Of a stretch of DNA of 27,168 nucleotides, positions 8,968 to 17,614 are shown in pieces. The translations under genes were made by a program, and so were the position numbers. The notes beneath the pieces are model-generated. The model made no database searches and was not told the origin of the DNA. It worked only from the letters and a program-made list of their open reading frames with translations. Position 1 is the stretch's first letter, and each line of letters begins with the position of its first letter. The stretch is from Gracilariopsis chorda (taxonomy: Eukaryota; Rhodophyta; Florideophyceae; Gracilariales; Gracilariaceae): assembly GCA_003194525.1 (NCBI GenBank), contig NBIV01000556.1, positions 1-27,168 on the forward strand, written 5' to 3'.

Positions 8968-11900
8968 ATGGAGACCACAGGTGCAGTACTGGGCACAATA
9001 ACTGGAGCGTTCGAACTACTTGACAGGGTTGAGTTGTACGTAAACCGGTACTTTGAGAGAAGGGATTTGGCCGAAGACAGCGTTGCACTGCACGTTCGTC
9101 TGCAGGATCAGTACACAAAGGCAATACAACTCATTCAGAAGATTGAACAACGTGATTTCGATCGTGAACCCATATGCAACGAGATCATACGAGACAGACT
9201 GGGCGAGATGAAGTCTGTTCTGGAGAGCAACAAAAATGATCTAAGTGCTCTCAGTAGTACGCTAAGCAATGCTGGCGCAACCAGTCGTGTCCGAAGGGCA
9301 AACGCGACGCTAAAGAATCACGAGAAATATATCGCTGAGTTTCGCGGCTTTCTACAAGGTACGGTGATACCGGCGCTCAGAGAACACAACCAAGCTATTC
9401 AGGTGAACAGTAATGTTCCCCAGAATCCGCCGAGACTGACCCTGCAGTACGAAAATAAGGATACTTGCGAGGGGAAACTGAAAGCTGCTATTCTAGAAGG
9501 CAGCGGCAGTATGGTTGTCGGCGTTGTGGCTTCTGGCCTGGGAGGTGTTGGGAAGTCATGCGCTGTGAGGGGACTGGCGACGGTCCCGAAAATCAAGGAC
9601 GAATTTCCTGGAGGGCTCCTCTACATTGAGCTCGGAAACGATGCAGGTATTGCCGAAATCATCAAAGGGATCTCGCGGATTGTGGAGAGAACCGGTGATG
9701 TGCAGCTCGCTGCAGCAATACGTGGCGAGAAATACCTGCAAGATGCATCTGATAAAGCTGCGCCATGGTTTCGTGGACGCAAGTGCTTGTTTGTGGTTGA
9801 CGATATATGGTGGGTGAATGGCATAACCTCGAACGTTTTCACAATTCTGGGTACCATGTTACACGATGAAAGCCTGCTGGTATACACAACCAGAGATGAA
9901 CGGTTTTTGAGAGGAGCTGACAGAATAGTTCACTTTAAAGAGAAAGCGGCACATGGGGACCTGGCACGGCGTATGTTGTTGACGCATGCTGGATTCGATA
10001 ATGATGCCGATTTCAGCGCAGCAAACCGACAAGCTTTGACAGGTATTCTGGACATATGCGGAGGACTTCCTCTTGCTCTTGGAATTGCAGGCTCGACAAT
10101 ATGGACGCACCAAGAGAAGCGAGAAGGCGACAAACAGGATGTGTTTACTGATTATTATCGCAGTTTGCAATCCCAAGAAGATAATATTTTCAAGGGCAGT
10201 GCAGAGAAGTATGGACCGCTGAGACTGATTGTGGACAATTCTATCGAAGTGTTAGAGTCGGAGAGCTCGGAAACAGACAGGGTAACGAAGAGAAAGATTG
10301 GAGAGTTGTTTCGGGCACTGTGCGTGCTCAAGAAGCAACAGAGGGCTTACGGAGAGATGCTGCAGAAGCTGTGGGACATGGATAGCTTACGTGAGACACG
10401 GGAGGTCGCCGAAAAGATGCATGAGGTGTCGCTTGTTCGGATGACACTAGCGGGCGGAAATGTATTCTATGTACAGCTGCACGACTTGGTGCTGGACATT
10501 GCGACGCGCAAGGCGTCGGAGAGGTACGAAAAGAAGGCGCACTTTTCAACTCTGGCGGACAACTACATGCCAAAGATGGTCGACGGCGCAGATTTGCCGA
10601 CGGCACAGATTGAGAAGCGACAGTTGTTCAGAGCGTGGTGGACTGTGGCAGACGACGGGTACATTGTTGACAACGTGTGCCGAGTTTTGGAGGGAGCAGG
10701 AGAAGCGGAGGAAGTATTATGGTTGTTGGAAAGAGCGCAATGGGTGGTGATGCGGCTGCAGAAGTATGGCATCAGTGGTGTGGAAGACGATGTAAGAATC
10801 GCCGAGGAGGCGGGTAGGAAGGCAAGTACGGAGCATGGTGCGGCGTTGAAGTACCTGGACATGATACGTAGCGCGGCTCGGATGAGTTGTGGTGCTGTGT
10901 CGCGAAACGCGTGTGAAGCTTGGTTTCAGCTGCACGGGCGTGTTGCGTGGTACGCAGAACAGTGCAATAAGACAAGCGCATTTATAGCAGAGATCGAACA
11001 TCACGCACCTCGCCCTTGGGTGAAGCCTCAGGCTGGATTCTTACTTGGTGCAGGAGGCGCGGCGTTGGACTCGGTTCAGGCCACTGGCGGATTGCTGTGC
11101 ATATCGCACGGGAAAGATTTGGTTCGGTTCGTCAGCACTTGCGGAGGTGACGTGTTCGTGACCGAGTACGATAGAAGGTACGGGAACCAGACGCGATATG
11201 CACTTGTTGGAAACAAGCGGTCCAAAGGCGTGACGGAAGGCGCTGCTGCAAGCAGTGTGGGTGAAGATGAAGCTGGTACGGAGAGGCAGAAGTGTTATTG
11301 CGCTGCGTTTTCGAAGGACATGAAGAAGGTGATAACCGGGCACGAGGACGGGAGCGTTCTGGTATGGGACATTGATCGCGGATACAAGCTTGACGGGCGC
11401 GTGAGCATGCATGTGGATGACACTGATGTCGCCGCAGAGGAAAGAAGAGTGCGAGGTAAATTGGATTCACTCAGGAATATGTGTTGCGGAATGTGGAAGA
11501 GCGAAGGGACGATAAGAGAAGCTGCGAGTAGCCGTGTGAGAAGTGAGCGCAGTGCTGTGAAATGGTTGGCGGTAAGTGCAGACGGATCGAAGATTGTTTG
11601 CGGCTCACCTGACGGCAACGTTTCTGTGCGAAGCTGTGGAAGCGGTGCTGTCGGAGATGCGCTTGACGCACTCCCGGGAAGTGGAAGTGTTGAAGGCGTT
11701 GCTGTGAGCAGTGACGCGAGACGAGTGGTTTGCGTTCAGGGCAGCGATATTCACGTGTGGGACGGCGGGTGTGGGAAATGGCTGGCAGTGCCTGCAGAGC
11801 TGGAGAACGTTGGTGTGGAGTGTGCTGCGGTGAGCGCTGATGGAGAGAGAATAGTGTGCGGTACGCTAGAGGGTGTGGTTCTCGTGTGGGACGTCAACAG

Positions 11901-13179
11901 CAGTGAGAGTTCAGTGCGGAGCATGTCGGGACACTCGGAATTGGTATTGTGTGTTGCGCTAAGTAGCGACGGAAGAGTGGCTGTGTCTGGATCGTATGAT
12001 CACACCGTTCGCGTGTGGGACGCGGACAAAGGCGAGATGCTGGGCGCACCGCTGAGAGGACACGCAAGTTTTGTAATGTATGTGGCATTGAGCGCAGACT
12101 GCAAAGAGGCTGTTTCGGCATCAGAGGGCGGCAGTGTGCGAGTGTGGGACGTGCAGAGAAATGTGGAGACGCCGCACGATGACGAACGCTTCACAACCGC
12201 ATTACAATGTTTTGTATACGGTGGCCATGGCACACGAGCTGTTTTCGGGTCACGTGACGGGTGTGTTCGGTTGATGGACGTGGAGAGCGGACGAGTGGTC
12301 GGACAGCCTCTGCGCGGCCACACCGGTGCTGTGGAGCTCGTTGCGCTGAGCGGCGACGGCAGTCGAATAGTGTCGGCGTCTCTCATCGACACAACTGTGC
12401 GAGTGTGGGACGCGAACAGCGGTGCGGCCGTTGGTGCGCCGCTGACGGATGTGGACGCTTGGTGCGTTGCGGTGAGCGATGACGGCACGCGAGCAGTCGC
12501 TGGGCTGAGCGATGGGGCGCCGATTGTGTTCGACACGGACAGTGGCCGCGTCATTGCGCGCCTCCGCGGCGGCACCGGCGCCTTTTGGTGTTGCGCGATG
12601 AGCAGCGACGGCACTCGAGTTGCGTCCGGCGGAGACGACGGAACGGTTCGGATCTGGGACGTGGCCCCGTGTACAGCAGTGGCGCCGCCGCTCCGCGGTC
12701 ATACAAAGGTGGTGCTTTGCGTGGCATGGAGCGCCGATGGCAAACGAGTCGTGTCCGCATCAGGGGACTGCACAGTCCGCGTGTGGGGCGTCGACACGGC
12801 ACAGCCCGTCGGCGATGCCCTCGTTCACGGCGAACCGGTCAGTCACTTGCAGACGGACGCGCACGGTTCACGCGTCTTGTCCGTCGATTTTCACGGTTAC
12901 GGGCGACTGTGGGACGTGACGCGCGCCGAATGCGTCATCACTTCCAGTCACCGCGCATGGACCCAAACCGTGCGCAATTTTGGACTCGCTCGACGTGAGA
13001 TGGGCCGTGGCTGGTATCCTAATATGGAAATAATGTGGCGCGATGCCGCCGGGCGGGAGCAAGTACTGGCGTCTGCAGACACACCCGTGTTTCGAGTTGG
13101 CGACAAGTACTTTGCTGCGGAGCATGGTCCATCGTCCGTCCCGTTTTGTCAGGTGCAACACGCATCGCACTCCGTGTAA
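8968..13179 (+). CDS. NB-ARC-WD40 STAND protein, APAF-1-like
   Basis: Single open frame of 1403 codons. The ATG has A at -3 and G at +4, with an in-frame TGA 24 bases upstream. Residues 1-150 are helical, opening with a small-residue/hydrophobic helix that resembles the HeLo/RPW8 type of cell-death N termini. NB-ARC follows: P-loop GLGGVGKS at 190-197, Walker B CLFVVDDIW at 273-281, sensor TTR at 307-309, GGLPLAL at 365-371. The winged helix ends with LHDLVLD at 504-510, the position of plant MHD and of the LHDL motif in APAF-1. Residues 520-760 form a helical linker. About twelve WD40 repeats (765-1340) follow, many with the GH...VRVWD pattern. The expected role is an ATP-driven oligomerising sensor in the cytosol, the WD40 part sensing and the N terminus acting. 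Ligand and effect are unknown. No close paralogue is in the window. Confidence 0.92.
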   Translation: METTGAVLGTITGAFELLDRVELYVNRYFERRDLAEDSVALHVRLQDQYTKAIQLIQKIEQRDFDREPICNEIIRDRLGEMKSVLESNKNDLSALSSTLSNAGATSRVRRANATLKNHEKYIAEFRGFLQGTVIPALREHNQAIQVNSNVPQNPPRLTLQYENKDTCEGKLKAAILEGSGSMVVGVVASGLGGVGKSCAVRGLATVPKIKDEFPGGLLYIELGNDAGIAEIIKGISRIVERTGDVQLAAAIRGEKYLQDASDKAAPWFRGRKCLFVVDDIWWVNGITSNVFTILGTMLHDESLLVYTTRDERFLRGADRIVHFKEKAAHGDLARRMLLTHAGFDNDADFSAANRQALTGILDICGGLPLALGIAGSTIWTHQEKREGDKQDVFTDYYRSLQSQEDNIFKGSAEKYGPLRLIVDNSIEVLESESSETDRVTKRKIGELFRALCVLKKQQRAYGEMLQKLWDMDSLRETREVAEKMHEVSLVRMTLAGGNVFYVQLHDLVLDIATRKASERYEKKAHFSTLADNYMPKMVDGADLPTAQIEKRQLFRAWWTVADDGYIVDNVCRVLEGAGEAEEVLWLLERAQWVVMRLQKYGISGVEDDVRIAEEAGRKASTEHGAALKYLDMIRSAARMSCGAVSRNACEAWFQLHGRVAWYAEQCNKTSAFIAEIEHHAPRPWVKPQAGFLLGAGGAALDSVQATGGLLCISHGKDLVRFVSTCGGDVFVTEYDRRYGNQTRYALVGNKRSKGVTEGAAASSVGEDEAGTERQKCYCAAFSKDMKKVITGHEDGSVLVWDIDRGYKLDGRVSMHVDDTDVAAEERRVRGKLDSLRNMCCGMWKSEGTIREAASSRVRSERSAVKWLAVSADGSKIVCGSPDGNVSVRSCGSGAVGDALDALPGSGSVEGVAVSSDARRVVCVQGSDIHVWDGGCGKWLAVPAELENVGVECAAVSADGERIVCGTLEGVVLVWDVNSSESSVRSMSGHSELVLCVALSSDGRVAVSGSYDHTVRVWDADKGEMLGAPLRGHASFVMYVALSADCKEAVSASEGGSVRVWDVQRNVETPHDDERFTTALQCFVYGGHGTRAVFGSRDGCVRLMDVESGRVVGQPLRGHTGAVELVALSGDGSRIVSASLIDTTVRVWDANSGAAVGAPLTDVDAWCVAVSDDGTRAVAGLSDGAPIVFDTDSGRVIARLRGGTGAFWCCAMSSDGTRVASGGDDGTVRIWDVAPCTAVAPPLRGHTKVVLCVAWSADGKRVVSASGDCTVRVWGVDTAQPVGDALVHGEPVSHLQTDAHGSRVLSVDFHGYGRLWDVTRAECVITSSHRAWTQTVRNFGLARREMGRGWYPNMEIMWRDAAGREQVLASADTPVFRVGDKYFAAEHGPSSVPFCQVQHASHSV

Positions 13180-13317
13180 TTGTTCACATGTTTTCGCTCA
13201 ATGTATCAACCATATTCTATAAAGAGAGAAACTGCCAATCTTATATACCTCCGACAGTTGTCAAACCCTCCGCACTTATCTGCATCACTAAGCCGCACTT
13301 TCCTGCAAAGCGTGGTA

Positions 13318-13347
13318 AAGGGTTAGCGGTCAGAAGGGCTTAATTTG
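13318..13347 (+). repeat. Left terminal inverted repeat of pogo element
   Basis: It begins AAGGGTTAGCGGTCAGAAGG and matches the reverse complement of 15529-15558 at all 30 positions, after which the similarity stops. Confidence 0.93.
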
Positions 13348-13443
13348 GGACACACACCGTGCTTCAGAAAAAGGCGATTTCGAAGCTGCTTTGGCATAAA
13401 ATATCCCATCCCGTGAAGCAAAAATGCGGTGCAATGAGGCCAA

Positions 13444-13460
13444 GGGCTTTATTTGAGACG
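13444..13460 (+). repeat. Subterminal transposase-site-like repeat, left
   Basis: GGGCTTTATTTGAGACG occurs here and inverted at 15507-15523. It closely resembles GGGCTTAATTTG inside the terminal repeats. Repeated sites of this kind next to pogo/Tc1 ends commonly bind the transposase; that role is inference. Confidence 0.7.
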
Positions 13461-13495
13461 ACGCTGCCGCCATCCCCAGCGCTTCCTTTTGCCGC

Positions 13496-14104
13496 TTATC
13501 GAGGCATGCGCGATCTGCGCGTGCCTCTCGGGACTCGCGGTCCTTCCCCTAGTTCAACCCGTAAGTTTCCACGTCTTTGTTTGGCTTGTCGACGTCTCAC
13601 TAACTTATTTATCGGCACACTATCATCTCGCACACTCTTAAACAGCGGCGGCAGATTCTTGTCCAAACACTTCAGATACAAGCGCTCCGTTCTCTCCTTT
13701 ACTTTCCTTGGTGAAGCATCCCAATCTTTGTTTATGATGGTGGAGTTTGGCGGTTGCTTGTTTTCCTTACCCGTGCTCTGAGTGAGTCGTAAAGCCGGGG
13801 TTCCGCCATCACTGGCAACTCTTCCGCGGACCACACGAACTGAAGCACGCAATGGTGCTGCTTCCCATATAACTCGATTTGTTGAGCGGTTGTTCTGGAG
13901 AATATTCTCTACTTCTGTGACTGCGGCAGTTGGATTAAAGTGAGAAGATAATGCGTCCTGGATCTTTCGGTAAATCGATTCGTCTTTGGTTCGGAGCCGA
14001 TTGGAAGATCTGACCTCAATTGCATCCGTTTCACCTTTCCGAATCTTCCAATCAGCTCGCATTTCCAGTTTCTCACGGAGTCTGTCCACGAAGATATTAT
14101 CCAT
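13496..14104 (-). CDS. In-frame C-terminal extension of pogo transposase beyond TAG
   Basis: It is in the same frame as the transposase: TAG, one CCG codon, then ATG and 202 codons to TAA at 13496-13498. The product is basic and mostly helical in its first half, and Lys/Arg/Pro-rich and probably disordered at its end. No domain is recognised. Pogo-family transposases often carry a C-terminal tail of this kind after the DDE domain, so the simplest view is one 627-codon gene cut by a single nonsense codon. Stop readthrough, or internal initiation at the ATG six bases past the TAG, are alternatives. Confidence 0.65.
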   Translation of the reverse strand: MDNIFVDRLREKLEMRADWKIRKGETDAIEVRSSNRLRTKDESIYRKIQDALSSHFNPTAAVTEVENILQNNRSTNRVIWEAAPLRASVRVVRGRVASDGGTPALRLTQSTGKENKQPPNSTIINKDWDASPRKVKERTERLYLKCLDKNLPPLFKSVRDDSVPINKLVRRRQAKQRRGNLRVELGEGPRVPRGTRRSRMPR

Positions 14105-14107
14105 CGG

Positions 14108-15379
14108 CTACATCCCAATGTCAACAAAGCTCTTCTTCACAACTTCAGGCGTAATTGTTCGATAGCCAGCAATGCCCAGTTTCATTTTGAAACACATATT
14201 GGCATGGGAAAACTCTCCGCTTCCCAGAAGAACATCACGAACTGACCTCGTTTCTTCCTTGAAATGTTTATTTGTATGGGAATCACAAGGCTGAAGGAAA
14301 TGTGAAGTATTGGCCAGAAGCTGAATGACATGTATCTTCAACTTCTCACATTCTACCAACCATTCTGTACCTTTGCGAGAGCTATGCCCATCAAGCAAGA
14401 GCAATAGTGACTTTGAAGGCGACACGAACTGACGCGCGAATTCTGCAAAATGCTTCACGACATGGGTCAAAGTTGCACGATCCATACTTCCCTTCGGTGA
14501 ACATTGGACGACTGTACCGGTTGGAATCCAGGTATTGTAGCCAAGCCACTTGTATTTTGGAGACAAGAAACTAACGGTATCTTGCTTGATTTCTTCCATC
14601 CACTTCGGCATACACTTTTTCCCTTCTGCGATAAGAAAAGGTGGTGCAAGTTTCCCAGAGTTTGAAACAATCACAACGGCAGTGAGATGCTTGCCGTTCT
14701 CTTTCAGATCATGACGTCTGCCGGAAAGATGACTACTGGAAGCTGAAAATACTTTCAATCTGCGACCATGCGAAGCATTCACAGCAGTCTCGTCTAGAAT
14801 CCAGATACGATCTGGATCTTGGAAAAGGTCAGGTTCTTGTTTTTGGAGCTCCGTTAGAAGTGTACTAAGCGTCTTCACATGGTCAATATTCTCACCTGCA
14901 AAGTACTTATGAGACATGTCTTCGGCGTAGCTAAACGTTAGAGACCGGTTCCGTGCACGAAATGAACGAATGGCTGCATCAGAGGGAACATCACGCTGGT
15001 ATCCAACCCGTCCATCGGCGGTTACATCTGCGATTAGACTTTTCATTTGGTTGGCATCGAATGCAAATCCGCGCTGACCTGCATAAATGACGCGCTTAAC
15101 AATCGCTTCTTCTTCTGTTCGGCTTAGAGTTGTTGGTCTACCTGGTTTAAAGTCTACGGGATTCAGAAGCTTGTGGAGTTTGGTTCTGTTTGTCAATTTT
15201 GTTGCTTGGAACAAGCGATAGGTTGTCGCACGTGAAAGATGACAAGCTGATGCAACGTTTCGTGGGGTACAGCCGTGTTTGAAAAGTGCTACAGCGCGCA
15301 TGCGATTTGCTTGTTCCTCGTTTCTACGTTCGAAATTGCGTTTCAGACGGGCTGTTTGGCGCCGCATGGAAAGTGGCAT
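14108..15379 (-). CDS. Pogo-family DDE transposase, catalytic part
   Basis: This is a 423-codon frame. Residues 1-30 are very basic. A helix-turn-helix follows at about 34-58 (HGCTPRNVASACHLSRATTYRLF), then a second DNA-binding-like stretch around 75-150. The DDE domain has IWILDETAV with Asp196, LLLLLDGHSSR with Asp330 and HFLQPCD with Asp366, 35 residues after the second Asp. The closing CD is typical of pogo/Tigger/Fot1 proteins, which excise and reinsert the element by cut-and-paste in the nucleus. The frame ends with TAG at 14108-14110 and stays open in the same frame for 202 more codons after an intervening codon. No other lesion is visible, so the enzyme core may be intact. Confidence 0.9.
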   Translation of the reverse strand: MPLSMRRQTARLKRNFERRNEEQANRMRAVALFKHGCTPRNVASACHLSRATTYRLFQATKLTNRTKLHKLLNPVDFKPGRPTTLSRTEEEAIVKRVIYAGQRGFAFDANQMKSLIADVTADGRVGYQRDVPSDAAIRSFRARNRSLTFSYAEDMSHKYFAGENIDHVKTLSTLLTELQKQEPDLFQDPDRIWILDETAVNASHGRRLKVFSASSSHLSGRRHDLKENGKHLTAVVIVSNSGKLAPPFLIAEGKKCMPKWMEEIKQDTVSFLSPKYKWLGYNTWIPTGTVVQCSPKGSMDRATLTHVVKHFAEFARQFVSPSKSLLLLLDGHSSRKGTEWLVECEKLKIHVIQLLANTSHFLQPCDSHTNKHFKEETRSVRDVLLGSGEFSHANMCFKMKLGIAGYRTITPEVVKKSFVDIGM

Positions 15380-15506
15380 GGTTGTGCAGCAAATGTTCTT
15401 GGGTAGAGGGGAAGGAAGTTTAACGCGGTGTTGAATGGTGTGGGAATCTTGGGCTAGGGGTAAGTGGAAGTGCTGGGATAGGAGATTACGTCATTTGCAG
15501 TTTCAC

Positions 15507-15523
15507 CGTCTCAAATAAAGCCC
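15507..15523 (-). repeat. Subterminal transposase-site-like repeat, right
   Basis: Inverted exact copy of 13444-13460, lying 5 bases inside the right terminal repeat. The left copy lies 96 bases inside its terminal repeat, so spacing differs between the two ends. Confidence 0.7.
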
Positions 15524-15528
15524 TTTCT

Positions 15529-15558
15529 CAAATTAAGCCCTTCTGACCGCTAACCCTT
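15529..15558 (-). repeat. Right terminal inverted repeat of pogo element
   Basis: Reverse complement of the left repeat over 30 bases without mismatch. Confidence 0.93.
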
Positions 15559-16001
15559 GTCTCGCCTTTACTCCACTGCAACAATCCACCACGAGCTCCG
15601 TTCGCATATCCCTGCACTCGTTGCGGTGCAAACCGCACGTGCAAACCGCACGTCTCTCGCTCCCATCAAGCATACATGACGCTCAGCAACCGAGTAAAGA
15701 ACAAATGGTTTCCGCAATTGGTGGAAAGACGAGTGCGACGCGTGTCCACAAAATGAGCTACAGTCCACGAAAAAAGAAAAGGAACAAACCATTCCTGTTC
15801 CGTAGTGCGTAGAGCGTATTCGCCCGCCTGCCACAAAGCACCTCATATGAAAGGGCGTTAAAACCTCTCAAGCAAGCGTACATGAATTGTGGCCATACGG
15901 AGAGCAATTGCGCTTTGTCTAATAAACAATCCTAGATGCCTTTTTCAGACCGCGAAATATAAACGCTTACACTTTACTGATCGTCCGGTAGCGCACAAAT
16001 A
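15559..16001. other. Spacer between pogo and Tc1 elements
   Basis: No gene is supported. A plus frame reading next to the pogo end contains a Cys-x2-Cys-x6-Cys pattern (PCTRCGANRTC, about 15610-15642), but part of it is made by a 13-bp tandem duplication that would shift the frame. The right part is AT-rich and may hold the end of the Tc1 element, but no terminal repeat could be matched. Confidence 0.5.
15628..15653. repeat. 13-bp perfect tandem duplication
   Basis: GCAAACCGCACGT occurs twice head to tail at 15628-15640 and 15641-15653. The unit is not a multiple of three. Confidence 0.85.
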
Positions 16002-16733
16002 TCAATAATTTGTGGCATCTCCTTTGGCATCTATAACAGCCAAAAGGCGACGCTTCAGACTATTGTAGAGCTTGAGCAAGTAATCAGTGGAGAGTTCGTC
16101 CCAGACTTTGACAATTGTAGCCTTCAGTTCATCAGTACTCTCGAACTGTTTATAGCCACAATAGACCTTCCTTGCCATCTCTCCCCAGACATTTTCAATA
16201 ATATTTAGGTCTGGGGACTTAGCCGGCCACGGTAACGTCCGCACGCTATTATCTGACAGCCAACAACGGGTTAAGTTTGCGGTATGTATAGAAGCATTAT
16301 CCTGCTGAAAAGTATACGGATGGGATTCTCCAAAACACTCTACCACAAAAGGCAGTAAGCCATCCTTTAAAGTCCTGCAATACTTCTCTTCATTCTGCTT
16401 GCCATCAATGAACATCAATTTGGAAACACCGTAAAGAGATATAGCACCCCAAACCATGACCGACCCCCCACCATTTTGCCTTGTCGAGAAGCGACGAGCA
16501 TCCTTCCTTAAATCGTGCCAGTAGAACGCCAAACCATCGGACCCATCTAGATTGAACTTCTTTTCATCAGAAAAAACCACTTTTATCCAGAAAGAATCAC
16601 CTTTACTTATATGCCTGCGTGCTCACTTCAGTCGATTTTGGCGGTGTGTAGAAGTCATTTGTGGAGCTTTCAGAAGTTTTCAGTACTTCAAGTGGGGTGT
16701 ACTGCGTACGATTTGTTGAATTCGGCGCACTCC
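16002..16733 (-). pseudogene. Tc1-type transposase, truncated at second gypsy LTR
   Basis: The intact 3' part (16002-16580) has VVFSDEKKF with the first catalytic Asp, TFQQDNASIHTAN with the second, and PDLNIIENVWGEM with the catalytic Glu 34 residues later, the DD34E signature of Tc1. The C terminus ends normally with TGA. Reading further upstream in the same frame, homology continues (LKAPQMTSTHRQNRLK, then ARRHISKGDSFWIK) through two TGA codons. It reaches the LTR edge at 16733/16734 with a helix-turn-helix-like RRIQQIVRSTPHLKY. One TGA stands where the family has Trp and the other follows LKY, a position often Arg. The N-terminal half is gone because the gypsy copy inserted there. Terminal repeats were not found. 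Confidence 0.88.
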
Positions 16734-17558
16734 TGTGGTGCAATGCCCCAAAGGGGAAAAACACAGAAAGACGTTCGGGATCTTCCTCTCACGAGGTGAA
16801 CCCAGTTGGGTAGAGCCCTCCCAGAGGTGTCACGGCGAAGCCGGTTTGTAAGACCAGGGACACCTGTCGCGACTTGCGCAGGGAGGTGAAGGCGAAGAAT
16901 CGGTATCCGCGTGAGCGGAGTGTGTTCCTCAGTAGAGGTATGTTTCCACGGAAGTGGGGGTGTGTGGACGGATGCGCACACGAGGGCCACGGATAGCGCG
17001 AGGTGCTACCCTAAAAAGGGGAAAAAGGAAGGGCGAAGAGGAGGAAGGGAGGACGAAGTGAGTCGCAAGAGTGACGGGGGCGAACGGCGATGCCGGTAAC
17101 AATATCCCTATACAGGGCGAAACACCAATGCAATTGGAATTATATGACTCCCAGTGATGGGTCCCTTTAGATGTGCAAGGGGGTTAGAAGTCCCGTGGTT
17201 CACGGCGTTTCCCCCCAAGGAGGAGTAGAGCACGCGCGCAAAAGGTAACAACTAGAGCCAATTCCCCAGGTTGGGGTCCCTTGTTGGTGAAGGTTTACTG
17301 GTTCGACGGCAGTGCGCCGTCGCACTAAGTACTAGCTTCCCAGAAATGGGTGTGAAAATAATAAATAAAATCAACTAAAATACTCCACATTTCGTGGCAA
17401 CATCCACTACTGTGGCCAACCGCCAATTGACCCAAAATCGTGTCCTACGTGTCCATACCCACCATTGTGGGGCGTAGTTCATATACACACTACACAACCG
17501 ATAATATCGGGAAAACGATCAAGTACCAGGAATCCCTCCCTGAGGGCGTTGCACTTCA
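16734..17558 (-). repeat. Gypsy LTR, inverted copy, 825 bp
   Basis: Reverse complement of the LTR at 6533-7340, with the same first and last bases (TGAAGTGCAACG to TTGCACCACA in element sense). Similarity is about 96% over the first 215 bases of the element-sense LTR, lower in the centre, and high again near the end. The 17-bp length difference comes from small indels in the centre. Confidence 0.9.
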
Positions 17559-17560
17559 TA

Positions 17561-17570
17561 TCCCCCCCCT
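17561..17570 (-). promoter_or_regulatory. Polypurine tract of second gypsy copy
   Basis: On the minus strand this reads A, eight G, A, followed after two bases by the LTR start. It is identical in sequence and position to 6521-6530. Confidence 0.75.
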
Positions 17571-17614
17571 AAGACGGGAAAACGACAGCGGACGCGGAGG
17601 ATTCCCAGACAAAA

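Larger units (their letters stand above)
13318..15558 (-). mobile_element. Pogo-type DNA transposon, both ends present
   Basis: The element is bounded by 30-bp perfect inverted repeats and encodes a DDE transposase on the minus strand. TA precedes the left end (13316-13317). The right flank reads GT, so the TA target duplication expected for pogo/Tc1 superfamily insertion is not intact on the right, or the true end differs by a base or two. It is 2241 bp long. It lies 138 bp past the stop of the NB-ARC-WD40 gene, so it could affect that gene's 3' end. Confidence 0.88.

Noticed and set aside
9859..12702. Several minus-strand open frames under the NB-ARC-WD40 gene
   Set aside because: Shadows of a long plus-strand gene with biased codons; residues are Pro/Ser/Arg-rich without motifs.
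15610..15642. Cys-rich PCTRCGANRTC frame beside the pogo end
   Set aside because: Part of the pattern arises from a 13-bp duplication that is not a multiple of three; the frame is short and has no homologue I recognise.
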